A DNA stretch of 64,000 nucleotides from Candidatus Latescibacterota bacterium (GCA_020633725.1 JACKDC010000005.1:186001-250000), one strand, 5' to 3'; shown: positions 26,382 to 35,022, counted from the first letter of the stretch. The notes: generated from the letters alone by a model not told the origin. A program made the numbers and translations.

Positions 26382-26398
26382 CTTCGCTGCCAGCGAAG
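26382..26398 (+). terminator. Hairpin directly after the lipoprotein stop codon
   Basis: CTTCGC-TGCCA-GCGAAG is a 6-bp stem with a 5-base loop whose first base follows the TGA. No T-run follows. It may be a weak terminator or a processing signal ahead of tRNA-Sec at 26421. Confidence 0.4.
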
Positions 26399-26420
26399 AT
26401 CTGGGTCAATGTTGTCTCGT

Positions 26421-26518
26421 GGGAGTGGATGGGTCCTGGTGGGCCCCGAGGACTTCAAATCCTTCTGCCGGGTGCTAATCCCATCCGGGGTGGGTTCGAT
26501 TCCCACGCATTCCCGCCA
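26421..26518 (+). tRNA. selC: Selenocysteine tRNA (tRNA-Sec, anticodon TCA)
   Basis: A 98-base tRNA with the special SelC shape. The acceptor arm GGGAGTGG pairs with GCATTCCC over seven pairs, with an 8th-position mismatch. The 6-bp D-stem GGGTCC/GGGCCC closes a 4-base loop, the anticodon loop CTTCAAA (TCA) sits on stem GAGGA/TCCTT, a long variable arm (CCGG...CCGG) follows, and the T-arm is GTGGG-TTCGATT-CCCAC. The discriminator is G and CCA is encoded, unlike the other three tRNAs here. It decodes in-frame UGA as selenocysteine with SelA, SelB and SelD, which are not in the window. Confidence 0.93.
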
Positions 26519-26545
26519 TTTTCACTCCCCCGCTGGCGAGGTGCC

Positions 26546-27130
26546 ATGCGCGCGCTGCTGATCGTCCTCCTGCTCCTGGCCCTCGCGCCGGCGGACGTGC
26601 GCGCGCAGAGCGCGGACTCGTCACCACAGGCTGCGGGCCAGGACCGGGCGCCAGGGCCGGATGCGCCGCCGCCCCGCGTGCCCCTGCCGCCGCCGCCGGG
26701 ACCGCGCAACGCGCGCCTGGCCATGGGCGCGAGCACGCTCTTTCCGGGCCTCGGCCAGCTCTACAACGAGGAAGGGCTGCGCACGCTGGTGGTGTTCAGC
26801 TGGGAGGCCTACTACCTCTCCGTCATCCTGCGCGAGGGCCAGCGCGCCGACCTCTACAAGCGCCACGCCGCCGCGCTCGGGCCGGGGGAGACCTGGCTGG
26901 GCCTGGACCACGACGCCCTGCGCGCCCGCTTCGCGTCCCATGAACAGCGGCAGACGGACTACGTCTGGTACACCGGCGCGCTGCTGCTGGCGAGCATCCT
27001 CGACGCCTACGTCTTCGCCAACCTCCACGACTTCGAGACCGACGACATCCGCGGTCGGCGCGCCGCGCTGCTGCCCACCTTCGACACCGACCAGCACAGC
27101 GTGGGCCTGGCGCTCCGCTGGCGCTTCTAG
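26546..27130 (+). CDS. Exported DUF5683-like protein
   Basis: A 194-residue protein with a signal peptide (MRALLIVLLLLALAPADVRAQ), a ~35-residue Pro-rich linker, then a domain beginning ARLAMGASTLFPGLGQLYNEE. This P-GLGQ-Y-N motif is typical of DUF5683/TM2-like small membrane proteins. Two further hydrophobic stretches (LRTLVVFSWEAYYLSVIL and YTGALLLASILDAYVFANL) could be membrane segments. Function is unknown. It ends 6 bases before lepA and probably shares its transcript. Confidence 0.78.
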   Translation: MRALLIVLLLLALAPADVRAQSADSSPQAAGQDRAPGPDAPPPRVPLPPPPGPRNARLAMGASTLFPGLGQLYNEEGLRTLVVFSWEAYYLSVILREGQRADLYKRHAAALGPGETWLGLDHDALRARFASHEQRQTDYVWYTGALLLASILDAYVFANLHDFETDDIRGRRAALLPTFDTDQHSVGLALRWRF

Positions 27131-27136
27131 GGCGCC

Positions 27137-28939
27137 ATGTCCGCACTCGAGAGCATCCGCAACTTCTGCATCATCGCGCACATCGACCACGGCAAGAGCA
27201 CGCTGGCCGACCGCCTGCTCGAGCTCACCGGCACCCTGGCGGGGCGGCAGATGCAGGACCAGGTCCTGGACAGCATGGACCTGGAGCGCGAGCGCGGCAT
27301 CACGATCAAGAGCCATCCCATCGCCATGAACTACCGCGGGCAGGACGGCCAGGAGTACCGGCTCAACCTCATCGACACGCCCGGCCACGTGGACTTCAGC
27401 TACGAGGTCAGCCGCAGCCTCGCCGCCTGCGAAGGCGCGATCCTCGTGGTGGACGCGGCCCAGGGCGTCGAGGCGCAGACGCTGGCGAACCTCTACCTCG
27501 CGATGGAGAACGACCTCGCGATCCTGCCGGTCATCAACAAGATCGACCTGCCCACGGCCCGCACGGACGAGGTGCGCGAGGAGATCGAGCGCATCCTGGG
27601 CGTGGACGGCGAGGACATCCTCGCCGTGAGCGCCAAGACCGGCCTCGGCGTGCCCGCGCTCCTCGAGGCCATCGTCGAGCGCCTGCCCTCGCCGCCGGAC
27701 CACCGGGACGCGCCCGCGCGCGCGCTCATCTTCGACTCGAGCTACGACAGCTACCTCGGGGCGGTGGCCACCGTGCGCGTGATGGAAGGCGGCCTCGCCA
27801 AGGGCGACCGCGTGCGCTTCCTCAACACCAAGCGCGAGTACGAGCTGCTGGAGCTGGGGCGCTTCGTGATGGGCCGGCGGCCGACGCCGCGCCTCGACTG
27901 CGGCGAGGTGGGCTATGCCATCACCGGCGCGAAGGAAGTGAAGTACGTCCAGGTGGGCGACACGCTGGCCGCGGCGACCAACCCGCCGCAGCTGCCGCTG
28001 CCGGGCTATCGGCGCGCGAAGCCGATGGTCTTCAGCGGTCTCTACCCGGTGCAGAGCGAGGACTACGAGGACCTGCGCGAGGCGCTGCTGAAGCTGCAGC
28101 TGAACGACTCGGCCATCAGCTTCGAGCCCGAGAGCAGCTCGGCGCTCGGCTTCGGTTTCCGCTGCGGCTTTCTCGGGCTGCTGCACATGGAGATCGTCCA
28201 GGAGCGCCTCGAGCGCGAGTTCCAGCTCACCCTGATCGCGACCTTGCCCAACGTGGAGTATCATGCCACGCTGCGCGACGGCTCCGAGACCGTGGTGTCC
28301 AACCCGGCCCAGATGCCCGACCCGGCCACGCTGGCGACGATCAGCGAGCCGATGGTGCGCGGGACCATCTACACGCCGGCGGAGACGGTGGGTGCGGTGA
28401 TGAAGCTGTGCATCGAGCGCCGGGGCGTCCAGGAGGGCATGAGTTACCTGGACGGGACCCGCGTGGAGCTCCATTTCCGCCTGCCCCTCGCCGAGGTGGT
28501 GGTGGACTTCTACGATCGGCTCAAGAACTGCACCCGGGGGCACGCCAGCTTCGACTACGAGTACGCGGCGCACGCGGTCAGCGATCTGGTCAAGCTGAGC
28601 GTGCTGGTGAACGGCGAGGCCGTGGACGCGCTGTCGAGCATCGTGCACCGGGACAAGGCGCAGGCCTGGGGCCGGCTGCTCATCGAGAAGCTGAGGGAGG
28701 AGATCCCCCGGCAGCTCTTCGAGGTGGCGCTGCAGGCGGCGGTGGGAGGCAAGATCGTGGCGCGGACGAACATCAGCGCGCTGCGCAAGAACGTCACGGC
28801 CAAGTGCTACGGCGGCGACATCACCCGCAAGCGCAAGCTCCTGGAGAAGCAGCGCGAGGGCAAGCGCCGCATGAAGCAGGTGGGCAACGTGGAGATTCCC
28901 CAGGACGCGTTCCTGGCGGTGCTCAAGATGGAAAGGTAG
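27137..28939 (+). CDS. lepA: Elongation factor 4 (back-translocating GTPase LepA)
   Basis: A 600-residue translational GTPase. G1 IAHIDHGKSTLADRLLE, switch region RERGITIKSHPIAMNY, G3 DTPGHVDFSYEV and G4 NKIDLP are all present, followed by the LepA-specific C-terminal domain (AHAVSDLVKLSVLVNGEAVD; ALRKNVTAKCYGGDITRKRK). The length is that of the family. lepB follows 6 bases on, the conserved lepA-lepB order of many bacteria. Confidence 0.98.
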   Translation: MSALESIRNFCIIAHIDHGKSTLADRLLELTGTLAGRQMQDQVLDSMDLERERGITIKSHPIAMNYRGQDGQEYRLNLIDTPGHVDFSYEVSRSLAACEGAILVVDAAQGVEAQTLANLYLAMENDLAILPVINKIDLPTARTDEVREEIERILGVDGEDILAVSAKTGLGVPALLEAIVERLPSPPDHRDAPARALIFDSSYDSYLGAVATVRVMEGGLAKGDRVRFLNTKREYELLELGRFVMGRRPTPRLDCGEVGYAITGAKEVKYVQVGDTLAAATNPPQLPLPGYRRAKPMVFSGLYPVQSEDYEDLREALLKLQLNDSAISFEPESSSALGFGFRCGFLGLLHMEIVQERLEREFQLTLIATLPNVEYHATLRDGSETVVSNPAQMPDPATLATISEPMVRGTIYTPAETVGAVMKLCIERRGVQEGMSYLDGTRVELHFRLPLAEVVVDFYDRLKNCTRGHASFDYEYAAHAVSDLVKLSVLVNGEAVDALSSIVHRDKAQAWGRLLIEKLREEIPRQLFEVALQAAVGGKIVARTNISALRKNVTAKCYGGDITRKRKLLEKQREGKRRMKQVGNVEIPQDAFLAVLKMER

Positions 28940-28945
28940 GCGACG

Positions 28946-29569
28946 ATGGCCAAGCAGAAGGAAAGCCCGGCGAAGAAGAAGTCCGCGCTGCGGGAGACCG
29001 TGGACGTGGTCGTCTGGGCGGTCGTGATGGCCTTCCTGGCCCGGAGCTTCCTGATCCAGGCCTTCCGCATCCCCAGCGCGAGCATGGAGGACACGCTGCT
29101 CGTCGGCGACTTCCTCTTCGTGAACAAGTTCCTCTACGGGCCGCAGATCCCCTTCACCGACATCCGCCTGCCCGGGCTGCGTGCGCCGCGCCCCGGCGAC
29201 GTGATCGTCTTCCGCTTCCCGGAGGAGAAGGACGACTTCATCAAGCGCTGCGTGGCCGTGGGCGGGCAGACGATCGAGATCCGCGACGGCGTGCTCTATA
29301 GGGACGACCAGCGCGTCGAGGAGGACTACACCAAGTTCATCTTCGGCGACCGGCACAGCCCCGCCGCCCGCAACTTCGGCCCCTACGCGGTGCCGCCGGG
29401 CACGATCTTCATGATGGGCGACAACCGCGACAACAGCAGCGACAGCCGCGTGCACGGCCCCGTGGACTGGCGGAAGGCGGTGCGCGGCAAGGCGATCTTC
29501 ATCTACTGGTCCTGGGACAAGGAGCATCACCTGCCCCGCTTCAGCCGCATCGGCGACCTGATCCGCTGA
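28946..29569 (+). CDS. lepB: Signal peptidase I
   Basis: A 207-residue membrane serine protease that removes signal peptides. One transmembrane segment (VVVWAVVMAFLARSFLIQAF) precedes the catalytic Ser in IPSASMEDTLLVGDFLFVNK (~43) and the catalytic Lys in DDFIKRCVAVGGQTIEI (~97). Box E GDNRDNSSDSRVHGPV follows. It serves the many exported proteins in this window. Confidence 0.97.
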   Translation: MAKQKESPAKKKSALRETVDVVVWAVVMAFLARSFLIQAFRIPSASMEDTLLVGDFLFVNKFLYGPQIPFTDIRLPGLRAPRPGDVIVFRFPEEKDDFIKRCVAVGGQTIEIRDGVLYRDDQRVEEDYTKFIFGDRHSPAARNFGPYAVPPGTIFMMGDNRDNSSDSRVHGPVDWRKAVRGKAIFIYWSWDKEHHLPRFSRIGDLIR

Positions 29570-29574
29570 GCGCC

Positions 29575-30672
29575 ATGTCCCGCGGGCTCTACATCCACGT
29601 GCCCTTCTGCGCCACCCGCTGCAGCTACTGCAGCTTCTACACCGTGACCGGCGGTGACCAGGACGCCTACCTGGACGCCCTGCTCACGCAGCTCGCCCAG
29701 GAGGCGCCCGCGCTGGGGCCGGGCCCGGTGGACAGCGTCTTCATGGGCGGGGGCACGCCCAGCTGGCTGGCGCCCGCGGCGATGGAGCGCCTGCTGGAGG
29801 CGCTCGCTCCCCGGGTGGGGCCGGACACCGAGTTCACCGTGGAGTGCAATCCCGAGGACGTCGACGCCGCCCTGCTGGCGCGACTCGCCGCCGGCGGCGT
29901 GACCCGGGTGAGCCTGGGTCTCCAGTCCACGGCCGACGCCGAGCTGCGGGCCGTGGGACGTCGCCACGACGCGGCCCGCGGGCTGGCGGCGCTGGACCTG
30001 CTCGTCGGCTCCGGGCTCCGCGCGTCGGCCGACCTCATCCTCGGTCTCCCGGGCCAGACGCCGGCCAGCCTCGCGGCCACACTCGACGCCGTGACAGTCC
30101 GTCGCCCCGAGCACCTCTCCCTCTACTGCCTCGAGCTCGACCCCGACGCCCCCCTGCGCCGCCGCCTGGCCGCCCAGCCCGCGCTCGACCCGGGCGAGGA
30201 CTTCCGGGCTGACGCCTATCTTCTCGCACATCAGGTGCTTGGCGAGATCGGCTACAGTGCTTACGAGGTCTCGAACTGGTGCCTGCCCGGGGGCGAGTGC
30301 CGTCACAACCTGGAGATCTGGCGCGGTGGGGAGTTCCTGGGCCTCGGTCCGGGCGCGCACTCGCGCCTCGGCGGCAGGCGCTGGTCCTGGGCGCCCGACC
30401 TCGCCGCCTGGCGGGAGGCGCTGGCGGCGGGGGGCCGCGCGCCGGCCGTCGACGACGTCCCCAGCGCGAGCGAGGCCGCCCTCGAACGGCTCCTGCTGGG
30501 CCTGCGCGTGCGCGAGGGCCTGCCCCTCGACGAGCCGCTCCTCGCCGGCCGCGAGCCCTTCCTCGCCCGCTGCGAGGCCCAGGGCTGGGCAGCCCGGGAG
30601 GCCGGCCGCTGGCGCCTCGCCCCCAGCGGCTGGCTGCGCCTGGACGGGATCCTCGCCGCCCTGGCCACTTGA
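29575..30672 (+). CDS. hemW: HemW-type radical SAM protein
   Basis: A 365-residue relative of oxygen-independent coproporphyrinogen III oxidase, now thought to be a heme chaperone (HemW). The radical-SAM cluster motif is CATRCSYCSFY at residues ~12-22, with GGGTPSWL and VSLGLQSTADAELRAVGR downstream, and the HemN C-terminal region is present. It lacks the N-terminal extension of true HemN. A heme-insertion factor would fit an organism with large multiheme cytochromes, though the genes are not adjacent. Confidence 0.92.
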   Translation: MSRGLYIHVPFCATRCSYCSFYTVTGGDQDAYLDALLTQLAQEAPALGPGPVDSVFMGGGTPSWLAPAAMERLLEALAPRVGPDTEFTVECNPEDVDAALLARLAAGGVTRVSLGLQSTADAELRAVGRRHDAARGLAALDLLVGSGLRASADLILGLPGQTPASLAATLDAVTVRRPEHLSLYCLELDPDAPLRRRLAAQPALDPGEDFRADAYLLAHQVLGEIGYSAYEVSNWCLPGGECRHNLEIWRGGEFLGLGPGAHSRLGGRRWSWAPDLAAWREALAAGGRAPAVDDVPSASEAALERLLLGLRVREGLPLDEPLLAGREPFLARCEAQGWAAREAGRWRLAPSGWLRLDGILAALAT

Positions 30673-30697
30673 CAGTGGCCGGGACCTGGCCTAATTT
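30669..30697 (+). promoter_or_regulatory. Sigma70-type promoter of hrcA-grpE-dnaJ
   Basis: TTGACA (30669-30674) overlaps the hemW stop codon, followed by a 17-base spacer and TAATTT (30692-30697), 32 bases before the hrcA ATG. No CIRCE inverted repeat (TTAGCACTC-N9-GAGTGCTAA) is present in this gap. Confidence 0.75.
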
Positions 30698-30729
30698 CTC
30701 GCAGACGCGCGCCAAACGGTAGTAATTAC

Positions 30730-31536
30730 ATGGACTTCAGGTACTACGAATCGCCCCGGGAGCGCGAGCTGCGCGTCCTGGACTCCGTCATCCGGCTTCA
30801 CACGGAGCGGGCCGAGCCTGTCAGCTCGGCAGCCGTGTCGCGGGACCTCGGCCACTGCTGGTCCTCGGCGACGATCCGCAACGTGTTCACGGAGCTGGAG
30901 GAGTTGGGCTGGCTGGTGCAGCCGCACCGCGCCGCCGGGCGCATCCCCACGGATCTCGGCTATCGCATCTACGTCGAGCGGGTGATCCGGCCGGGCGGGC
31001 CGGTGGACCCCTGGCGGACGCAGCTGGAGGCCGAGCTCGGCCGCCAGGACGAGACCCTGCCCGCACTGCTCGACCGCGCGGCGCGGCTCATCAGCCGGCT
31101 CAGCCACGCGCTCGGGATCTCGCTGCTGGTGGTGGCCACGCCCTCCGGTCGGGAAGAGGGCGGCGGACGGCGCGCGCTCCAGATCACCGGCGTCGAGGAG
31201 CTGCTCGGCCAGCCCGAGTTCGAGGACCCGGGGCGCCTGCGCGTCCTGGTCCACCTGCTCGACGACAGCACGCCGGTGGGGGACTACCTGCGCGCGCTCT
31301 CCGACGCCCCGGGCCGCGTGCGCGTGCGCATCGGCAGCGAGAACACCCTGAACGGCCTCGATCAGTTCAGCCTGATCGGCGCGCGCATCTCGCGCGCCGA
31401 GGAGAGCGCCATCATGGGCCTGCTGGGCCCGGTGCGCATGGAGTACCCGCTCGTGCTCGCCAGCATGGAGAGCCTGGTGCGGCTGCTGCACGAGGGCGAC
31501 GACGAGGACCCCGGCACCTCCCCCGCATGGAGTTGA
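30730..31536 (+). CDS. hrcA: Heat-inducible transcription repressor HrcA (short form)
   Basis: A 268-residue HrcA. The winged helix carries VSSAAVSRDLGHCWSSATIRNVFTELEELG-type sequence followed by HRAAGRIPTDLGYRIYVE, and the C-terminal part keeps IGSENTLNGLDQFSLI and LLGPVRMEYPLVLASMESL. It is ~70 residues shorter than typical HrcA (~340), apparently missing the inserted dimerisation subdomain in the middle. It normally represses heat-shock genes by binding CIRCE. The gene heads grpE-dnaJ but has no CIRCE near its promoter. Confidence 0.9.
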   Translation: MDFRYYESPRERELRVLDSVIRLHTERAEPVSSAAVSRDLGHCWSSATIRNVFTELEELGWLVQPHRAAGRIPTDLGYRIYVERVIRPGGPVDPWRTQLEAELGRQDETLPALLDRAARLISRLSHALGISLLVVATPSGREEGGGRRALQITGVEELLGQPEFEDPGRLRVLVHLLDDSTPVGDYLRALSDAPGRVRVRIGSENTLNGLDQFSLIGARISRAEESAIMGLLGPVRMEYPLVLASMESLVRLLHEGDDEDPGTSPAWS

Positions 31537-31537
31537 C

Positions 31538-32092
31538 ATGATCGCCAAGGAACCCAGGCCCGGCGAGCAGGAGCTCGACGCGGCCCGCGCCGACGACGCG
31601 CCGACCGCCGCGGCGGACGCCGAACCCGCGGCCGAGTCCCTCGCGCTCGAGAACCTGGAGACGCGCTGCGCGCTGCTTCAGGACGAGCGCGACCGCCTCC
31701 TCCGCCTCCTCGCCGAGGCGGACAACCAGGTGCGGCGCATGCAGCGCGAGCAGGAACGCGAAGCCGCGCGCCTGCGCGGCGAGCTGGTGGAGCGCCTGCT
31801 GCCCGTGGTGGACGACTTCGACCGCGCCCTCGAGCAGCTGCCCGCGGACGACGAGGCGCCCCACGCCGCCGGCGTGCGGCTCATCGCGCAGCGCCTCGAG
31901 GAACTGCTGGCGGCCTTCGGCGTGGAGCCCATCGCGGCGCTCGGCGAGCGCTTCGATCCGCGCGTCCACGAGGCACTGATCCAGCTGCCCAACACCGACG
32001 CCGAGAAGGGCGTGGTGGTCCAGGAGCTTCAGCGCGGCTACCGGCTGGGCGAGCACGTCATCCGCCCCAGCAAGGTGGCGGTCGCAGGCTAG
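31538..32092 (+). CDS. grpE: Nucleotide exchange factor GrpE
   Basis: A 184-residue DnaK co-chaperone. An acidic, disordered N-terminus leads into the long coiled-coil helix (LQDERDRLLRLLAEADNQVR, then LRGELVERLLPVVDDFDRAL) and the C-terminal beta-wing with IAALGERFDPRVHEALIQLP, VVQELQRGYRLGEHVIRPSKV. It begins one base after the hrcA stop and dnaJ follows 7 bases on. dnaK is not in this operon. Confidence 0.97.
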   Translation: MIAKEPRPGEQELDAARADDAPTAAADAEPAAESLALENLETRCALLQDERDRLLRLLAEADNQVRRMQREQEREAARLRGELVERLLPVVDDFDRALEQLPADDEAPHAAGVRLIAQRLEELLAAFGVEPIAALGERFDPRVHEALIQLPNTDAEKGVVVQELQRGYRLGEHVIRPSKVAVAG

Positions 32093-32099
32093 GAGGCCC

Positions 32100-33230
32100 A
32101 TGGCTCAGCGCGACTACTACGAGGTGCTCGGGGTTCCGAAGGACGCCGACGAGACGGCGATCCGCAAGGCCTACCGCAAGCTGGCCATGCAGTACCATCC
32201 CGATCGCAATCCCGACGACAAGAGCGCCGAGGACAAGTTCAAGGAGGCCACCGAGGCCTACGAGGTGCTCAAGGACGCGCGCAAGCGTCAGGCCTACGAT
32301 CAGTTCGGCCACGCGGGCGTCTCGGGGCAGGGGATGGGCGGCGGCGGTCCCTTCGGCGGTCAGGGCATCGACATGGAGGAGGCCCTGCGCTCGTTCATGC
32401 GCGACTTCGGCTTCGAGTCCTTCTTCGGCGGGGGCGGCGGCCCGGGCCGCGCGCGCGGGGCGGGCGCCGATCGCGGCGGGCGCGACCTGCGCGTGCGCGT
32501 GCGCCTGACGCTGGAGGAGGCCGCGCAGGGCGTCGAGAAGCAGATCAAGATCAAGAAGAAGGTGACCTGCTCCACCTGCTCCGGCTCCGGGCAGCGCCCG
32601 GGCTCGCGCATGCAGCGCTGCGCCGAGTGCCAGGGCAGCGGCGAGATCCGGCGCGTGCAGCGCTCGATCCTGGGGCAGTTCGTGAACGTCTCCGTCTGCC
32701 CGCGCTGCCACGGCGAGGGATCGGTGATCGGCGATCCCTGCGCCGACTGCCACGGCGAAGGGCGCGTGGACGGCGGTGACACCGTGCAGGTCTCGATCCC
32801 GCCGGGCGTCTCCACGGGCGACTACATCCCGCTGCGCGGCAAGGGTGAGGCCGGGTTGCGCGGCGGGCCGGCCGGGGACGTCATCGTGATGCTCGAGGTG
32901 GCCGAGCACGCGCTCTTCCAGCGGGTGCGGCAGGATCTCTTCCTGGAGCTGCCCGTCACCTACAGCACGCTGGTGCTCGGCGGCAAGGTGGAGGTGCCCA
33001 CGCTCGACGGCGCGGCCAAGCTCACCGTGCCCCCGGGCACGCAGAGCCATCAGCTCATGCGCCTGCGCGACAAGGGGCTGCCGCACCTGAACTCCCGCCG
33101 GCGGGGCGATCTCATCGTGCGCCTGGTCTGCTGGACACCCGGGCGCACGGGCCGCGACGAGCAGAAGCTGCTCCAGGAGCTGGAGACGCTCGAGGCCGGC
33201 AAGCTGCCCGGCCCGCGCCGGCCCTCGTGA
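32100..33230 (+). CDS. dnaJ: Chaperone protein DnaJ
   Basis: A 376-residue type I Hsp40. The J-domain has the HPD motif (MQYHPDRNPDD, ~31-41), a Gly/Phe-rich linker follows (~75-120), and then four zinc-binding CXXCXGXG repeats (CSTCSGSG, CAECQGSG, CPRCHGEG, CADCHGEG; ~160-225). C-terminal client-binding domains complete it. It activates DnaK together with GrpE. Confidence 0.98.
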   Translation: MAQRDYYEVLGVPKDADETAIRKAYRKLAMQYHPDRNPDDKSAEDKFKEATEAYEVLKDARKRQAYDQFGHAGVSGQGMGGGGPFGGQGIDMEEALRSFMRDFGFESFFGGGGGPGRARGAGADRGGRDLRVRVRLTLEEAAQGVEKQIKIKKKVTCSTCSGSGQRPGSRMQRCAECQGSGEIRRVQRSILGQFVNVSVCPRCHGEGSVIGDPCADCHGEGRVDGGDTVQVSIPPGVSTGDYIPLRGKGEAGLRGGPAGDVIVMLEVAEHALFQRVRQDLFLELPVTYSTLVLGGKVEVPTLDGAAKLTVPPGTQSHQLMRLRDKGLPHLNSRRRGDLIVRLVCWTPGRTGRDEQKLLQELETLEAGKLPGPRRPS

Positions 33231-33970
33231 GCGAGGCGCCGGTCCTGCTCTGGCCCGAGCTGGCGGGGCCGGGAACGCTCGTCCTCGACGGCCCCGCCCA
33301 GCACTACCTCTGCAACGTCCTGCGCCTGCGCGCCGGCGACGCCGTGGAGCTTCGCGACGGCCGCGGCGCGGCGGCGCGGGGACGTCTCACGGCGGTGGAA
33401 CGGCGACGGGCCACGCTGGAGCTCGAGGCGCCGCAGGCGCTGCCCGTCCCGCCGGGGCCGCGTCTCCACCTGGCGATGCCGCTGCTCAAGGGGCGCCGGC
33501 TGGACTGGGCCCTCGAGAAGTGCACGGAGCTGGGCGTGAGCGATTTCCACCTCTACGTCGGCCGGCACGGCGTGGTGCGGCGGGACCGCGCGCCCGAGCG
33601 CTACGGGGAGATCCTGCGCGCGGCCTTCGCCCAGTGCCGGCGGCCGCTCCTGCCCGCCCTGGACGGCCCGGCGCCCTTCGCCGATCTGCTGTCCCGCGCC
33701 ACGACGGAGGGCTGGCGCCAGGCCTGGGCCGACGAGCGCGGCGCGGGCCGCGGGCAGGCGCCCTTCGCGCTGGCCGACGGCGAGGACCTGCTCGCCTGGG
33801 TGGGGCCCGAGGGTGGCTTTTCGGCCGAGGAGCGGGCGGCGCTGGAGGCGGCGGCGTCCCTGCGCCTCGACCTCGGGGCCCAGCGCCTCCGCGCGGAAAC
33901 CGCGGCGGTGGCCGCGACCTGCGCGCTTCTGCTGCCCCGCGGCGAGACAAAGCCGCCGGCGGCGCGTTGA
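33227..33970 (+). CDS. rsmE: 16S rRNA (uracil-1498-N3)-methyltransferase
   Basis: A 247-residue SPOUT methyltransferase. It starts at GTG 33227 overlapping the dnaJ stop. It has a PUA-like N-terminus with HYLCNVLRLRAGDAVELRDG and the knotted SAM site WVGPEGGFSAEERAALEAA and LRLDLGAQRLRAETAAVAA. dnaJ-rsmE linkage is common in several phyla. The RNA target is by family. Confidence 0.95.
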   Translation: MSEAPVLLWPELAGPGTLVLDGPAQHYLCNVLRLRAGDAVELRDGRGAAARGRLTAVERRRATLELEAPQALPVPPGPRLHLAMPLLKGRRLDWALEKCTELGVSDFHLYVGRHGVVRRDRAPERYGEILRAAFAQCRRPLLPALDGPAPFADLLSRATTEGWRQAWADERGAGRGQAPFALADGEDLLAWVGPEGGFSAEERAALEAAASLRLDLGAQRLRAETAAVAATCALLLPRGETKPPAAR

Positions 33971-33995
33971 CAGGGCGCCGAAGCGCGTCTATAAT
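33967..33995 (+). promoter_or_regulatory. Perfect-consensus sigma70 promoter
   Basis: TTGACA (33967-33972), exactly 17 bases, TATAAT (33990-33995). This is the only full consensus promoter I found in the window. It drives the yqeY-cvpA-mutS2-dnaG-rpoD run, and its -35 overlaps the rsmE stop codon. Confidence 0.88.
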
Positions 33996-34054
33996 GCCTA
34001 AGTTTTTTATCTGCATCGTTTTCCAGTGGAAGCTTGAGCCGGTCAGGGAGGGGC

Positions 34055-34501
34055 ATGAGCCTTCAGCAGCAACTCGATGACGATCTGAAGACGGCCATGA
34101 AGGCCGGCGAGAAGGCGCGCGTCGGCGTCCTGCGCATGCTTCGCGCGGAGATGACGAACGCGCGCATCGAGCGCGGCCACGCGCTCGACGAGGCGGAGAT
34201 CCTCGACGTCCTCACGCGCTACGCCCGCAAGCGCCGCGACGCCGCCGCCGAGTACGAGAAGGGCGGCAGGCAGGACCTCGTGGACAAGGAACTCGCGGAG
34301 GCGGACATCGTGCAGGGCTACCTGCCGCAGGCCCTGGGCGAGGGCGAGCTCCTCGAGCTCGTGGAGGCCGTGGTCCGCGACCTCGGCGCCGGCGGCATGC
34401 AGGACATGGGCCGCGTCATGAAGGAAACCCTCCAGCGCGCCGCAGGCCGGGCCGACGGCGCCGCGGTCAGCGCCCTGGTCAAGCGCCGGCTGGCCGGGTA
34501 G
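34055..34501 (+). CDS. yqeY: YqeY/GatB-like domain protein
   Basis: A 148-residue protein of the GatB/YqeY family: MSLQQQLDDDLKTAMKAGEKA, LRMLRAEMTNARIERG, DIVQGYLPQALGEGEL. It resembles the tRNA-binding tail of GatB, but its role is unclear. The ATG at 34055 is preferred for its GGGAGGGG site. It is the first gene of the run that ends in dnaG-rpoD, an order in which rpsU and yqeY often occur; rpsU is absent here. Confidence 0.92.
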   Translation: MSLQQQLDDDLKTAMKAGEKARVGVLRMLRAEMTNARIERGHALDEAEILDVLTRYARKRRDAAAEYEKGGRQDLVDKELAEADIVQGYLPQALGEGELLELVEAVVRDLGAGGMQDMGRVMKETLQRAAGRADGAAVSALVKRRLAG

Positions 34502-34506
34502 CCGGC

Positions 34507-35022
34507 ATGGGAGTTCATCTGCTGGTCATCGCCCTGGCGGCCACCCTGGGCCTGGGCCTCTATCACGGCTTTCGTGGCGGGCTGATCCGCAGCGCGTTCA
34601 AGCTGCTGGGTCTCGTGGCGGGCCTGCTCCTCGCGCGGCCGGTGGCGATCTGGGTGGCGCCGCAGCTGCCCGGCGCGCTGGAGTTCACCGGGAGCTGGAT
34701 CCTGCTGGTCCTCGTCTGCTTCGTGGCGATCACGGCCGTCTTCGCCCTCGTGGGCTGGCTGCTGGCGAAGGCCATCGGCTGGACGCCGCTCGCCTGGGTC
34801 GACCGCCTCGGCGGCGCGGCGCTGGGGCTGGGCATGGGCCTCGTCGTGGCCGGGGCGATCCTCTCGCTGCTGAACTCGCTGGGCATCGCGCAGGAGCTGG
34901 CGAACCAGGCGACGGGCTGGGAGGCGCAGTTCCTGGACACGATGATCGACGTCACCCCCGGCCTCTTCGAGCGCCTGCGCCAGGTGGTCGTGCCCGGCGG
35001 CGCGCCGCGAGGCGCGGTCTGA
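34507..35022 (+). CDS. cvpA: CvpA-family membrane protein
   Basis: A 171-residue inner-membrane protein with about four hydrophobic segments (LLVIALAATLGLGLYHGFRG, LLGLVAGLLLARPVAIWVA, GSWILLVLVCFVAITAVFAL, LGGAALGLGMGLVVAGAILS). The family is named for a colicin V production phenotype; it is widely linked to envelope stress and its mechanism is unsettled. The stop overlaps the mutS2 ATG by one base, a common cvpA-mutS2 pairing. Confidence 0.88.
   Translation: MGVHLLVIALAATLGLGLYHGFRGGLIRSAFKLLGLVAGLLLARPVAIWVAPQLPGALEFTGSWILLVLVCFVAITAVFALVGWLLAKAIGWTPLAWVDRLGGAALGLGMGLVVAGAILSLLNSLGIAQELANQATGWEAQFLDTMIDVTPGLFERLRQVVVPGGAPRGAV

Noticed and set aside
26379..26420. SECIS element after the TGA of the lipoprotein gene next to tRNA-Sec
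   Set aside because: A 6-bp hairpin follows the TGA, but reading through gives a frame that runs into the tRNA and has no protein character.
30673..30729. CIRCE operator for hrcA
   Set aside because: No TTAGCACTC/GAGTGCTAA inverted repeat in the gap.
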